A DNA stretch of 64,000 bases from Chryseobacterium defluvii (GCF_003634775.1 NZ_RBXB01000002.1:682001-746000), one strand, 5' to 3'. Counted from the first letter of the stretch, positions 1 to 9,635 are shown. Made by a program: numbers and translations. Notes: a model not told the origin generated them from the letters alone.

Positions 1-34
1 ATGAATGTCTTTACAAATGTAAGAAAATTGGAGT

Positions 35-1327
35 TTAATCAATTTCATATGGATTTCCGACCTTCCCTTTTAATTTATCTATAAAGGATATTTCAATCTC
101 CTCTTTCTGAAAAATATTAAAGTTAGTGAGAACATTATTCGCCATCCATCTGATCTTCCAATGATTGTCCTTGAGCATTTTTACAATTTTTTGTACCATA
201 TGATCATTCTTTTGAATATTTTCAAAATCCATCCATGAATCCATATACCATAATGCTTTTAACCTGATCCTGTCATAGGTATTATTAAGTTCGTTATAAA
301 GATAGGTGGTTACTTTTGGGAAATAAGAGTCACAAATAATTTCATCCATAACGTGATATATTTCCTGGTCCTTACTTATTTTAGCTTTTTCGAACAACCT
401 TATAAATTCACTGGCAAGAAAATCACCCCAAATGTCAGAGTTTTCAGATAAGGCAAAATAAATAGTATTTAAATTACTTTCTTTAAAGTCTACAATGGTT
501 TCACAATATTTTGCAAGGTCCTGAGGGTATTTTTCAGCAAGAGAATTGATCTTTTTAATCTCATTATCAAGTTCTTTTTCGCTTAAGGAAAGTAAAGCAT
601 CAATATTGATAATGCTTTCAAATACTGATCTGGTTTCTTTTTCTGAAGAATTATCAATAGTTTGATTAAAGCGTTCCCGATAAATTTTCAGGTACTGTTC
701 TAAAGTATAATCTGCTATGTCAAGATCATCAATCTTTAACTCTATTCCTTTCGATTGATGAAAGAGTGAAAGATACTTCACTTCAGTCTTATATCTGGAG
801 CCATCGGTTCTTTCTTCTCGTGTAATTACTTTTTCATTTCTGATCTCATTCCAATTCATTAAAGAGTTTCCATGTAAAGCAATACCTCTATTACTTATAA
901 AAAGACCTGCTTTGTTCGATGATATCTGAATGATCTTCTTTATGATTTTCCAGGCATATCCAACGATGAGTGCTCCTGCGATAAGAAGGATAAAATAATC
1001 TTGTCTGCTGAATTTTTTATACTCAAATCCAGTTAAGTTTAAAAAATAAAAACCTAAAATAATGAAAATAGAGCAGCCTAATATACTAATGCAATTATCT
1101 AATTTAGAAAATCCTACTGAAATTTCATTTGGTATTTTTGTTTTCTCAACCAGCGTTTTTTTGTTTTTATGATATAAATGTTCCTGATATGCAGAAACTC
1201 CGCAAATGAATGAAGAAATAAAGAAAATTACTGAAAAAAGAAGCTCCTGTTTTACGAAAAAAAGTCCAATGGCTAAAGCAATAATTGCAGAAACTGAAAA
1301 GAATATAGTCCCGAATTTTTGTTTCAT
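35..1327 (-). CDS. Membrane protein with PH-like and helical C-terminal domains, function unknown
   Basis: I do not recognise this 430-residue protein. Four hydrophobic segments are visible at about residues 7-25, 30-46, 80-98 and 112-130. A compact domain at about 140-222 follows, in which a NWNEI motif (158-162) precedes alternating strand-like stretches and ends with EQYLKIYRERF; this reads like the bacterial PH-like fold of membrane proteins. Residues 230-430 are helical and HEAT-like (for example LKALWYMDSW and WKIRWMANNVL). The first 220 residues are paralogous to the shorter protein at 1958..2623, which lacks the helical tail. The start has an A-rich context (acaaATG) like its paralog. 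The role is unknown; pairs of related membrane proteins are sometimes immunity proteins, but nothing here proves it. Confidence 0.75.
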   Translation of the reverse strand: MKQKFGTIFFSVSAIIALAIGLFFVKQELLFSVIFFISSFICGVSAYQEHLYHKNKKTLVEKTKIPNEISVGFSKLDNCISILGCSIFIILGFYFLNLTGFEYKKFSRQDYFILLIAGALIVGYAWKIIKKIIQISSNKAGLFISNRGIALHGNSLMNWNEIRNEKVITREERTDGSRYKTEVKYLSLFHQSKGIELKIDDLDIADYTLEQYLKIYRERFNQTIDNSSEKETRSVFESIINIDALLSLSEKELDNEIKKINSLAEKYPQDLAKYCETIVDFKESNLNTIYFALSENSDIWGDFLASEFIRLFEKAKISKDQEIYHVMDEIICDSYFPKVTTYLYNELNNTYDRIRLKALWYMDSWMDFENIQKNDHMVQKIVKMLKDNHWKIRWMANNVLTNFNIFQKEEIEISFIDKLKGKVGNPYEID

Positions 1328-1395
1328 TTGTGTTTATTGAATGAGATATGAATATATAAATTATATAGTTTTTGAAGGTCGGACAAAGTCAAAAT

Positions 1396-1800
1396 TTATT
1401 CCAATATAATTTTATAATATCCGTTTTCGTCTTTTACATCAATGCCTATGCCTGTAAACGTTAACTTATTGATTTGATAGCCTTCACAGCCGGAATCAAA
1501 TTCCGACGACTGGATTGAAAAATCAAAAGCTTTAATATTAGAAGAGAAAGTATAATTTTTTGTACCATTATAAGCACCCACATTTTCTAAAATAATCATA
1601 TTGTCAGTGGTTTTAGTCAGTTGTATAGTACCTTGATTTTCCTCCTGAATTGAATACGAGGAAAGAGTTCCATTGGCAATAAGATTTTCGCCATTAGCAT
1701 CCACGAACTTAAAAACTATCGTCTGAGGCGCATTATAACAATCATCCCCACAGGCTGTGAAAATAAAAGCTATTAAAAGGAATATGAATATTTTTTTCAT
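1396..1800 (-). CDS. Small lipoprotein, hypothetical
   Basis: A 134-residue protein with a lipoprotein signal peptide: a lysine pair, a hydrophobic core and the lipobox FTAC, so Cys would be lipidated and the protein anchored in the inner or outer membrane. The frame stays open upstream to 1851, but the Met at 1800 directly precedes MKKIFIFLL, so it is the likely start. The mature part (beta-rich, with two Cys in GDDCYN and SGCEGY) matches no family I know. It lies 68 nt before the stop-side neighbour and between two paralogous membrane proteins, all on the same strand. Confidence 0.75.
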   Translation of the reverse strand: MKKIFIFLLIAFIFTACGDDCYNAPQTIVFKFVDANGENLIANGTLSSYSIQEENQGTIQLTKTTDNMIILENVGAYNGTKNYTFSSNIKAFDFSIQSSEFDSGCEGYQINKLTFTGIGIDVKDENGYYKIILE

Positions 1801-1957
1801 GGGATTAATTTTTCTGTAAACTCTAAACTTATGTATTGAATTAAAAACCAAATTTTAATTCTTCTCCATTATTACTATCGATAATTTTGATAATAATGCA
1901 ATTAAATTTACCCACCTAAAGATATAAATTTATACAGTTTGGATTTATAGGATGAAC

Positions 1958-2623
1958 TTATTTTATATTGTTGTAGCGTTGTCTATATATTTTTAAATAC
2001 TGAGATAAGTTGTAATTGGTAATATTAAGATTATCAATCCCTATTTCTATTTTTTCATTGTTATGGTAAAAATAAAGGTAATTAACTTCTTGTCTATACT
2101 GGTGTCGGGAATCTATATTTTTAAAATATTTTGTGATTATTTTCTCCTGTTCAATTTCGCTCCATTTTATTCTTGGATTTTTATTTAATCGAATTCCCTC
2201 GTTACTAATGGAAATTATAACATCAGATATTTTTCTAATGTCTTTAATGACCATTATACAAGAAAAAGTAATAAACGCTAATGCGAATATAGTTCCGAAA
2301 ATATTATCAAAATTCTTTTTGTAATATAGAAGACTCAACATAAAAATTCCAATGATAATAAGAATAAAATAGATTAATATATTAATGATTTTCCATGCAA
2401 CAGAGTATTTGATTTGAGTTTCTTCTGGAACAGTATGTTCGTTAATAGGAATTTCTAAAGTTTTATGCGATAGATATTCTTTACAAATAAATATGATAAT
2501 AGCTATGGCGGCCACAAAAAAGATTATGGAAAATAGAGCTGAAATTTTAAAAAAATAAAAACCAGTGAACAAAGTTATAATTTCTAGAATCATATAAAAA
2601 ACAATTCCAAATTTTAGTCTCAT
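1958..2623 (-). CDS. Membrane protein, truncated paralog of the 35..1327 product
   Basis: A 221-residue protein read from the Met at 2623; the open frame extends to 2683, but the Met of MRLKFGIVF aligns with the MKQKFGTIF start of the paralog. It has four hydrophobic segments and then the same PH-like domain: INEGIRLN-like core, KWSEI instead of NWNEI, and LSQYLKIYRQRYNN at the end. The helical C-terminal half of the larger paralog is absent. Gene order (paralog, lipoprotein, paralog) suggests a local duplication with domain loss or gain. A promoter-like TATCTTCG lies about 25 nt upstream. Function unknown. Confidence 0.75.
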   Translation of the reverse strand: MRLKFGIVFYMILEIITLFTGFYFFKISALFSIIFFVAAIAIIIFICKEYLSHKTLEIPINEHTVPEETQIKYSVAWKIINILIYFILIIIGIFMLSLLYYKKNFDNIFGTIFALAFITFSCIMVIKDIRKISDVIISISNEGIRLNKNPRIKWSEIEQEKIITKYFKNIDSRHQYRQEVNYLYFYHNNEKIEIGIDNLNITNYNLSQYLKIYRQRYNNIK

Positions 2624-2709
2624 TTGTATCTCATTAAAGTAGTTCACGAAGATATAAATAATTGATATAATTTTTGATTTCAACAGCTCCGTATTTGGCC
2701 CAAATCCCC

Positions 2710-2717
2710 TACATTTG
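2710..2717 (+). promoter_or_regulatory. Candidate -7 promoter box of ppc
   Basis: TACATTTG matches the Bacteroidota -7 consensus TAnnTTTG exactly and ends 4 nt before the ATG at 2722, so transcription would begin at or next to the start codon. No TTTG is seen 19 bp upstream, so the call rests on one element. Confidence 0.4.
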
Positions 2718-2721
2718 TTAT

Positions 2722-5256
2722 ATGATACACGACCAACGCGCAGAAAAATTCAGACAGATTGTAGAGAATAAATACCAGATTTATAATTCATTATTCATGA
2801 GCCTGCCTTATGATAAAATGACGAATATCGGGATGTTGCTTCCGTTTTTGTATGAAGAAAGTAAAAATGGCTATGAAGCAGGGAAAACACCGGAAGAGAT
2901 TGTAGAAGAATTCTTTAAAAACCATACGGATTTACAGACGGAAGAGCAAAAACTGGAGCTGCTTTTCAAGATCATTCAATATATCGAGAGACAGGTGGTT
3001 CTGTTCGACAGCATCGAAGATGCAGCCTTTCCTAGTCTCCATTCGGAAAGTGATAGCGGAACAGTAATCAATTTATATGAACGGTCACTTCAGGAACATA
3101 AGCTTGAAAAAGTACGCGAAAAACTGAAAGATTTTACGGTGAAAGTGGTTTTCACAGCACACCCGACACAGTTTTATCCAAGTTCTGTGCAAAGAATCAT
3201 TCATGATCTGAGAAGTGCCATAACCACAGACTCGGTAACGAATATTGATATGCTGTTGCAGCAGTTGGGAAAAACACCATTCGTAAATAAAGAAAAACCA
3301 ACCCCGATCGATGAAGCGCTGAGCATTATTTCCTATCTGAGATATGTGTATTATGATACGATAGGGGAACTGTTTACCAAAATCAAGAAAACATTTGGAA
3401 ACGGACACTTCCATTTGCATGAAGATATTATCCAGCTTGGTTTCTGGCCCGGTGGGGACAGGGATGGAAATCCTTTTGTAACAGCAGATGTTACCAAAAG
3501 AGTAGCGGAAGAACTTCGTTCGGCAATTCTGAAATCCTACTACAGCCATTTGAAATTCATCAGAAGAAGATTGAGCTTCAGGGGAGTTTCGGAAGTGTTG
3601 AACCAGCTGAGTGATGAGTTATATGCTGCGATATTCAATAATCAGAAAATCACAGCAGAAGATATTCTGAAAAGGGCTGATGAAGCAGAAGATATTCTTG
3701 TCAGCCAGCATAATTCGTTATTCCTTGATCTGTTGGTCAATTTTAAAGACCGGGTGAAAATTTTCGGGACTCATTTTGCAACGCTGGATATCCGCCAGGA
3801 TAGCAGGATTCATCAGAAAGTAATTGATGAGGTTTTTGCGAAAGCATACGGAAATACAGAAGTTTCCCATGAAGAAAAGTTTAATAAATTAATTGAAATT
3901 TCAGATAAAGTAAACCCTGATGATTTCGAAGATATTATACAGGATACACTGAAAACGGTTGCCCAGGTAAACGAAATTCAAAATCTGAACGGGATAAGAG
4001 GAATGAACCGTTATATCATTTCCAATTCCGATGCCGTAAAAGATGTTATGAATGTGTATGCATTCTTCAAAGTCTGCGGATATCGGGATGAAGATATTAA
4101 AGTAGATATTGTTCCGCTTTTTGAAACCATGGAGGGGCTTGATAACGCTGAAAATGTAATGAGCGAGCTGTATCAGAACCCTGTTTATAAAAAGCATCTT
4201 GAAAGAAGAGGGAACCAGCAGACCATCATGCTTGGCTTTTCGGATGGAACCAAAGACGGAGGGTATTTAAAAGCCAACTGGGAAATCTATAAAGCCAAAG
4301 AAGTACTGACGAAGCTTTCTGAGATGAATGGAATCAAAGTGGTTTTCTTTGACGGTAGAGGAGGACCACCAGCAAGAGGTGGTGGTAAAACCCACGATTT
4401 CTATGCTTCCCAGGGAAAAACGATCGCCAATAACAAGATTGAACTAACGATTCAGGGACAAACGATTACCAGCATTTTCGGGAATAAGGAACAGGCGAAA
4501 TACAATTTTGAACAGCTTCTGACCGCCGGAGTTGAAAATGATGTGTTCAAAAATGCTAAAAAGGAATTAACGGATACGCAAAGAAAACTGATTATTGAAC
4601 TCGGAGAGATCAGTTATAAAAAATATTCAGATCTGAAAGCTCATCCGATGTTTGTGCCTTATCTTCAGGAGATGAGTACCCTGGAATACTATGGAAAAAC
4701 CAATATCGGAAGCCGTCCTTCCAAGCGTGGAAACGGAAATGAGCTGAAATTTGAAGATTTAAGAGCCATTCCGTTTGTAGGATCATGGTCACAGCTGAAA
4801 CAGAATGTCCCGGGATTCTTCGGATTCGGTTTTGCGATGAACGAAATGAAAAAACAGGGAAGATTTGAAGAAGTGAAAGAGCTCTACAAAGGTTCGGATT
4901 TCTTTAAAACATTAGTTCTGAATTCGATGATGAGCATGAACAAATCCTATTTCCCATTGACTTATTATATTAAAAATAATCCCAAGTTTGGAGAGTTCTG
5001 GAGCGTTCTTTTTGATGAATATAATCTATCAAAAGAGCTTATGCTGGAATTGACAGGCTTTACCTTGCTTCAGGAAGAAGATCCGCTCTCCAGGAAATCG
5101 GTGAAAATTCGTGAGAAAATTGTATTACCTTTATTAAGTATTCAGCAATATGCTTTAATGAAAATCCAGAAAGGAGAAGGAAATAAGGAAGCCTATGAAA
5201 AGCTGGTAACACGTTCTTTGTTTGGGAATATTAATGCAAGTAGAAATTCAGCATAA
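2722..5256 (+). CDS. ppc: Phosphoenolpyruvate carboxylase
   Basis: Carboxylates phosphoenolpyruvate with bicarbonate to oxaloacetate, an anaplerotic step feeding the TCA cycle and aspartate-family amino acids. The 844-residue product is close to the usual family length. Visible signatures are the catalytic His segment VVFTAHPTQ (His near residue 147), the glycine-rich GFWPGGDRDGNPFVT, and the substrate-binding loop FFDGRGGPPARGGG; the C-terminal end (NINASRNSA) resembles the usual Asn-Thr/Ser-Ala-type tail. An in-frame TTG at 2674 would add 16 residues, but the ATG at 2722 starts the conserved MIHDQRAEKFRQ and is better. It is transcribed divergently from the membrane protein at 1958..2623 and stands alone. 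Confidence 0.95.
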   Translation: MIHDQRAEKFRQIVENKYQIYNSLFMSLPYDKMTNIGMLLPFLYEESKNGYEAGKTPEEIVEEFFKNHTDLQTEEQKLELLFKIIQYIERQVVLFDSIEDAAFPSLHSESDSGTVINLYERSLQEHKLEKVREKLKDFTVKVVFTAHPTQFYPSSVQRIIHDLRSAITTDSVTNIDMLLQQLGKTPFVNKEKPTPIDEALSIISYLRYVYYDTIGELFTKIKKTFGNGHFHLHEDIIQLGFWPGGDRDGNPFVTADVTKRVAEELRSAILKSYYSHLKFIRRRLSFRGVSEVLNQLSDELYAAIFNNQKITAEDILKRADEAEDILVSQHNSLFLDLLVNFKDRVKIFGTHFATLDIRQDSRIHQKVIDEVFAKAYGNTEVSHEEKFNKLIEISDKVNPDDFEDIIQDTLKTVAQVNEIQNLNGIRGMNRYIISNSDAVKDVMNVYAFFKVCGYRDEDIKVDIVPLFETMEGLDNAENVMSELYQNPVYKKHLERRGNQQTIMLGFSDGTKDGGYLKANWEIYKAKEVLTKLSEMNGIKVVFFDGRGGPPARGGGKTHDFYASQGKTIANNKIELTIQGQTITSIFGNKEQAKYNFEQLLTAGVENDVFKNAKKELTDTQRKLIIELGEISYKKYSDLKAHPMFVPYLQEMSTLEYYGKTNIGSRPSKRGNGNELKFEDLRAIPFVGSWSQLKQNVPGFFGFGFAMNEMKKQGRFEEVKELYKGSDFFKTLVLNSMMSMNKSYFPLTYYIKNNPKFGEFWSVLFDEYNLSKELMLELTGFTLLQEEDPLSRKSVKIREKIVLPLLSIQQYALMKIQKGEGNKEAYEKLVTRSLFGNINASRNSA

Positions 5257-5283
5257 ATTTTAATAGTTGCAATTCAAATAAAA

Positions 5284-5304
5284 AGCCTCTCTAACCGAGA
5301 GGCT
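5284..5304. terminator. Bidirectional rho-independent terminator
   Basis: An 8-bp perfect stem (AGCCTCTC / GAGAGGCT) with loop TAACC lies between the converging ppc and subtilase genes. A runs on the left and T runs on the right make it usable from both sides. Confidence 0.8.
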
Positions 5305-5311
5305 TTCTATT

Positions 5312-6916
5312 TTATTCTTTTATAAATTTTTCATAATAGACTTTATCCTTCGTCTGAATTTTCAGATAATAGGTTCCTTTCGGGAAGTCTTCTGCTGTGA
5401 TGGATTTTTGATCAGTTGCTTTTCTGATCAACCTGCCTAAATTATCATAAATCTCTAAGCTCAAAACATCACTTTCAGAAGCAATATTTAAAATGCTTTT
5501 CACAGGATTAGGGAAAATGGCAATCTTATTTTTTTTCACCAGTTCCGAAGTATTCAGAACAGAAGTATATAAACTTCCGAAGTTCAGAATTCCATACCCC
5601 ATCTGTGTGGTATAGCTGGGAAATAAGGATGCTGTTTGTCTTAATTTATTTCTCATCAGATCCCTGTTCATGGTAGGGAATGCCTGAATTAAACAGGCTA
5701 CACCTCCGGCTGCAATAGGTGTTGCAATAGAAGTTCCGTTGACTGTCGTTACAGAATTATTATTGACGGTTGATGTTGCAGTCCCTCTTGCACTTCCATC
5801 GGGTTTTACAGCACCTGCCGAATTAGGTCCATATGACGAAAACCCGGAAGCACTGCCCGCAGAATCCACAGAACCGATCGTGAAAACTTTAACATTGTCA
5901 GCCGGAGTTCCCAGATAATGCCACGTTTGTTGCCCTGAATTTCCGGCAGCCACAAGAACAAAAATTCCTTTATTAACAGCAATTTCCGCACCTCGCGCTA
6001 TGAATGAAGTGGTACCGTTCATTTGGGCATAGGTGTAATTGTATTTCGGATCATCAAAAGTGGTGTATCCCAATGAAGTAGTGATCATATCCACCCCTTT
6101 TCTGTCTGCCTCTTCTGCTGCCTCAATCCAGTACAATTCTTCTTCCGGAATTTCTACTGCCGTATTTTCACTTCGATAAAGGTAAAAACTGGCATCCGGA
6201 GCGGAGCCCACAAAAGAATCCTGGATATACCCGCCAATGGCGCCCAGGACAACCGTTCCGTGGGCATTCAGAGAGGTATTGTAGATATCTGTGCCTTTTG
6301 AAACAAAATCATAGCCGCCTTTGATCAGATTATTCGTCCACAATCTTGAAAAAGCGGAACCGGTATTAACGGTAGGAAATCCCGTATCGATAACCGCAAT
6401 GGTAGTTCCTGTTCCCGTATATCCGGCAAGATGTAACTGTCTGAGATTGATCTGGTCAATCTGGGCAGCTCCGGAACCATAATCAAATGTTGTTAAAATC
6501 TTTTGAGTATCCGCTGTGCCTTCCCATTTATTATGTTGCATGGTCTTCGTTCCGCCGGAAGAATTTTTAGCAAAGCTTTCGACAGATTGTACATAGGGTT
6601 GAGCCTGTAATGTTATTATTTGAGCAGGTGTTGCATTTACGGCAGCACCATTCAGCCATTTGGAATAATCAGTTACCGTGAAGCCCAGGTTTTGCAGATT
6701 TTGAATGTAAGACTGTTCAATGGGAGCATCCTGGTCATTGAGGGGGATTCCCAATGTTGTTCGTCTGTCAAGAGATTTTTGGGATAGTTCAGATAAAGGA
6801 TTGGCATAAAATGCCGCTTTATTAGGCTTATCTGTAAAATACACAAAAACCAGTTCCGTCTGTCCGAAAGCGATGGAATAACCGGTTAAAAGACAAAAGA
6901 ATAAAATTTTTTTCAT
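5312..6916 (-). CDS. Secreted S8 serine peptidase with T9SS sorting domain
   Basis: A 534-residue subtilase. The signal peptide covers about residues 1-18 (cut after AFG). The catalytic triad is visible: Asp177 in AVIDTG, His219 in NAHGT and Ser396 in NGTSIATP, with the oxyanion Asn326 in AAGNSG. Residues 20-130 look like an inhibitor-type propeptide. From about residue 465 there is a type A T9SS C-terminal domain, beginning IAIFPNPV and ending KGTYYLKIQTKDKVYYEKFIKE, so the protein should pass Sec and then the type IX system to the surface or medium. It converges with ppc and diverges from the aminotransferase at 7003. No other T9SS component is in the window. Confidence 0.93.
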   Translation of the reverse strand: MKKILFFCLLTGYSIAFGQTELVFVYFTDKPNKAAFYANPLSELSQKSLDRRTTLGIPLNDQDAPIEQSYIQNLQNLGFTVTDYSKWLNGAAVNATPAQIITLQAQPYVQSVESFAKNSSGGTKTMQHNKWEGTADTQKILTTFDYGSGAAQIDQINLRQLHLAGYTGTGTTIAVIDTGFPTVNTGSAFSRLWTNNLIKGGYDFVSKGTDIYNTSLNAHGTVVLGAIGGYIQDSFVGSAPDASFYLYRSENTAVEIPEEELYWIEAAEEADRKGVDMITTSLGYTTFDDPKYNYTYAQMNGTTSFIARGAEIAVNKGIFVLVAAGNSGQQTWHYLGTPADNVKVFTIGSVDSAGSASGFSSYGPNSAGAVKPDGSARGTATSTVNNNSVTTVNGTSIATPIAAGGVACLIQAFPTMNRDLMRNKLRQTASLFPSYTTQMGYGILNFGSLYTSVLNTSELVKKNKIAIFPNPVKSILNIASESDVLSLEIYDNLGRLIRKATDQKSITAEDFPKGTYYLKIQTKDKVYYEKFIKE

Positions 6917-6957
6917 AAAGTTATTTTGTATAAAGATAAAACAAAATCAATAAAATT

Positions 6958-6987
6958 TTTGACAGGATATTAAATTCCTTATTTTTA
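6958..6987 (+). promoter_or_regulatory. Promoter of the aminotransferase-galE gene run
   Basis: TTTG (6958-6961), an 18-bp spacer and TATTTTTA (6980-6987) match the Bacteroidota promoter with one mismatch in the -7 box. The ATG at 7003 is 15 nt downstream. Confidence 0.5.
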
Positions 6988-7002
6988 CAGAAATAATTAT
7001 TT

Positions 7003-8127
7003 ATGAAAAAGATTCAGATGGTTGACTTACAAAGTCAGTATTACAAATTAAAGAATGAAGTAGATAATGCAGTTTTAAATGTAATGGATTCGGCGGCTTT
7101 TATCAATGGCCCTGAAGTAAAGTCTTTCCAGAATGAATTGGAGTCTTATTTAGAAGTAAAGCATGTAATTCCTTGTGCTAACGGAACAGATGCGTTGCAA
7201 ATTGCTTTAATGGCTTTAGACCTGAAAGAAGGGGATGAGATAATTACGGCAGATTTTACTTTTGCTGCTACTGTGGAAGTAATTCATTTGCTTAAACTTA
7301 AATCTGTTTTGGTAGATGTTGATTATGATACATTCACAATTTCTACAGAGGAAATTAAAAAAGCAATAACTCCTAAAACAAAAGCAATTATCCCGGTACA
7401 TTTGTTCGGGCAATGTGCGAATATGGAAGAAATCCTGAAAATTGCCAAAGAACACAATTTATATGTAGTGGAAGATAGTGCACAGGCCATCGGATCAGAA
7501 TATACATTCTCTGATGGAACTGTAAAAGTTTCCGGAACTATGGGAACTGTAGGAACAACTTCATTTTTCCCTTCTAAGAACTTAGGCTGCTACGGAGACG
7601 GTGGAGCGATCTTTACCAATGATGATGCTTTAGCTCATAGACTGAGAGGTATTGTGAACCACGGGATGTATGAAAGATATTATCATGATGAGGTAGGGGT
7701 GAACTCAAGATTAGACAGTATTCAGGCTGCTGTTTTAAGAAAAAAGCTTCCTCATTTGGATACCTATAACGAAGCGAGAAGAAAAGCAGCAGACTATTAT
7801 GACGAAGCATTTGCCAATCACCCGAATATTCTGACGCCTAAAAGAGCGGAGAATTCCACGCACGTATTTCACCAGTATACCTTAAGGATCCTGAACGGTC
7901 AGCGTAATGAACTACAGAAATTCTTAACGGAAAAAGAGATTCCTGCGATGATCTATTATCCTGTTGCGTTAAGAAAGCAAAAAGCTTACTATCAGGAAAG
8001 CAACGATGCCGATTTTGTGAATACGGATAAGTTATTGGATCAGGTAATTTCTCTTCCGATGCATACAGAATTGGATGAAGAGCAGTTGAAGTATATTACG
8101 GAGGCTGTATTGGAGTTTATGGGGTAA
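7003..8127 (+). CDS. DegT/DnrJ/EryC1/StrS family aminotransferase
   Basis: A 374-residue PLP-dependent aminotransferase of the sugar-nucleotide type, which transfers an amino group to a keto-sugar nucleotide for surface polysaccharide synthesis. The PLP lysine is Lys192 in SFFPSKNLG; the GTDALQIAL cofactor-phosphate loop (61-69) and EDSAQAIGS (157-165, with the Asp that contacts the pyridine nitrogen) are present. It heads a plus-strand run with galE, supporting a role in nucleotide sugar metabolism. The specific sugar cannot be read from sequence. It ends 3 nt before the next gene. Confidence 0.9.
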   Translation: MKKIQMVDLQSQYYKLKNEVDNAVLNVMDSAAFINGPEVKSFQNELESYLEVKHVIPCANGTDALQIALMALDLKEGDEIITADFTFAATVEVIHLLKLKSVLVDVDYDTFTISTEEIKKAITPKTKAIIPVHLFGQCANMEEILKIAKEHNLYVVEDSAQAIGSEYTFSDGTVKVSGTMGTVGTTSFFPSKNLGCYGDGGAIFTNDDALAHRLRGIVNHGMYERYYHDEVGVNSRLDSIQAAVLRKKLPHLDTYNEARRKAADYYDEAFANHPNILTPKRAENSTHVFHQYTLRILNGQRNELQKFLTEKEIPAMIYYPVALRKQKAYYQESNDADFVNTDKLLDQVISLPMHTELDEEQLKYITEAVLEFMG

Positions 8128-8130
8128 AAA

Positions 8131-8586
8131 ATGAGAAAAGATTTTTTCTTAAAGGGTAAAAAATATAAATTCTTTTTAGGATTTCATCTTTTTATTCTAG
8201 GACTTTATTCAGTATTTATGATTATTGTCCTTAAATCTTATAGCTCTTCATCAGATTTTAAATTGTATGAAGGGAATATTTCTGAAACTATTTTTAAGTA
8301 TTCCTTTTATATTATTATAAATTTAATTTTATCTTTAATACTTTATTTTAAGATAAAATATGCAAAAGTCATTCTCAATTTATTTGCAGGGGTGATTCTT
8401 GTATTAGTTTTCTATGCAGTATATACTTTGAGTCTAAGTTATATTAATAACTTCTATTATAATTTTGTAATTAGCTTTAATATTTTAATTATGGGTTTTA
8501 TACTTTTTTATCTTAGTTATTTAAATACGAATAATAAAGAAGTTAAAAATCATGAAATAGAAGACATAGGAAAACACAAAGAATAA
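8131..8586 (+). CDS. Small four-helix membrane protein, unknown
   Basis: A 151-residue protein with four hydrophobic segments (about 14-34, 53-74, 78-98 and 104-127), a basic N-terminus (MRKDFFLKGKKYK) and a charged C-terminal tail. It starts 3 nt after the aminotransferase stop and is followed 16 nt later by galE, so it is probably cotranscribed. It is visibly more AT-rich than its neighbours and rich in Ile, Leu, Phe and Tyr, which suggests a fast-evolving or inserted gene. I recognise no family. Confidence 0.65.
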   Translation: MRKDFFLKGKKYKFFLGFHLFILGLYSVFMIIVLKSYSSSSDFKLYEGNISETIFKYSFYIIINLILSLILYFKIKYAKVILNLFAGVILVLVFYAVYTLSLSYINNFYYNFVISFNILIMGFILFYLSYLNTNNKEVKNHEIEDIGKHKE

Positions 8587-8602
8587 AAAATATTTATTAA
8601 AA

Positions 8603-9625
8603 ATGGCAATACTTGTCACAGGAGGATTGGGATATATTGGTTCCCATACAGTTGTAGAACTTCTTAATAATGGTTTTGAGGTTGTTATTGTTGATGATTT
8701 ATCCCATTCGGAAAAATTTATCTTAAAAAATATTGAGGAGATTACAGGTAAAAAGCCTGTTTTTTATCCTTTCGATTTAAAAAGAAAAGAACTTCTTACA
8801 CAGGTTTTTGATGCTCATCCCATTGATGGATGTATCAATTTTGCAGCTTATAAAGCCGTAGGAGAGAGTCAGGAGAGACCTGTGGATTACTACGAGAATA
8901 ACTTATTTTCTCTGATTAATATCCTTCAGGAATTTAAGACGAGAAATATTTCCAATTTCATTTTCAGCTCATCCTGTACAGTGTACGGACAGGCGGATAA
9001 GATGCCGATTGATGAGGATACTCCTTTAAAGATGCCTGAAAGCGTATATGGAAAAACCAAACAAATGGGAGAAGAAATCCTGAAGGACTTTGCTAAAGCC
9101 CACAAAAGGAAAATTTCTTTATTGCGTTATTTCAATCCTATCGGGGCTCACCCTTCCGCAAAAATAGGAGAATTACCAATCGGAGTTCCCAATAACCTGG
9201 TTCCCTACGTTATGCAGACTGCAGCCGGAGTACGTGAAAAGCTGAATATTTGGGGGAATGACTATGATACGGAAGACGGAACACCGATAAGAGATTATAT
9301 TTACGTTGTAGATGTAGCCAAAGCTCATGTAGCAGCTTTACAAAAACTGATGAATGATCCATCGGAAGAGGGCGTAATCGATATTTACAACCTTGGAACA
9401 GGAAAGGGTTCATCCGTTTTGGAAGTAGTGAAAGCTTTTGAAGCAGCTAATAACGTAGAAATACCTTATCAGATATGCAACAGAAGGGAAGGTGATATTA
9501 CCATTGCCTATGCTAATGTAGATAAGGCTCAAAAAGAGCTTAACTGGAAATCCGAAACCTCTCTGGAGGAATCCTTAAGAACGGTTTGGGAATGGCAGAA
9601 ATATCTCAACTCCAGAAACTTTTAA
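8603..9625 (+). CDS. galE: UDP-glucose 4-epimerase
   Basis: Interconverts UDP-glucose and UDP-galactose with bound NAD, supplying galactose for glycans. The 340-residue protein begins with the Rossmann motif TGGLGYIGSH (6-15), and the short-chain dehydrogenase triad is Ser124 (SSSCTVYG), Tyr149 and Lys153 (YGKTK). The substrate-binding RYFNPIGAH and GTPIRDYIYVVDVAKAH blocks are typical of GalE. It lies after a sugar aminotransferase and ends 10 nt before tam. Specificity for the N-acetylated sugars is possible and cannot be excluded from sequence. Confidence 0.93.
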   Translation: MAILVTGGLGYIGSHTVVELLNNGFEVVIVDDLSHSEKFILKNIEEITGKKPVFYPFDLKRKELLTQVFDAHPIDGCINFAAYKAVGESQERPVDYYENNLFSLINILQEFKTRNISNFIFSSSCTVYGQADKMPIDEDTPLKMPESVYGKTKQMGEEILKDFAKAHKRKISLLRYFNPIGAHPSAKIGELPIGVPNNLVPYVMQTAAGVREKLNIWGNDYDTEDGTPIRDYIYVVDVAKAHVAALQKLMNDPSEEGVIDIYNLGTGKGSSVLEVVKAFEAANNVEIPYQICNRREGDITIAYANVDKAQKELNWKSETSLEESLRTVWEWQKYLNSRNF

Positions 9626-9635
9626 AACAAAACAG

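Noticed and set aside
2674..2721. An N-terminal extension of ppc from TTG at 2674
   Set aside because: The extra 16 residues look random and a promoter box lies inside them; the conserved start is at 2722.
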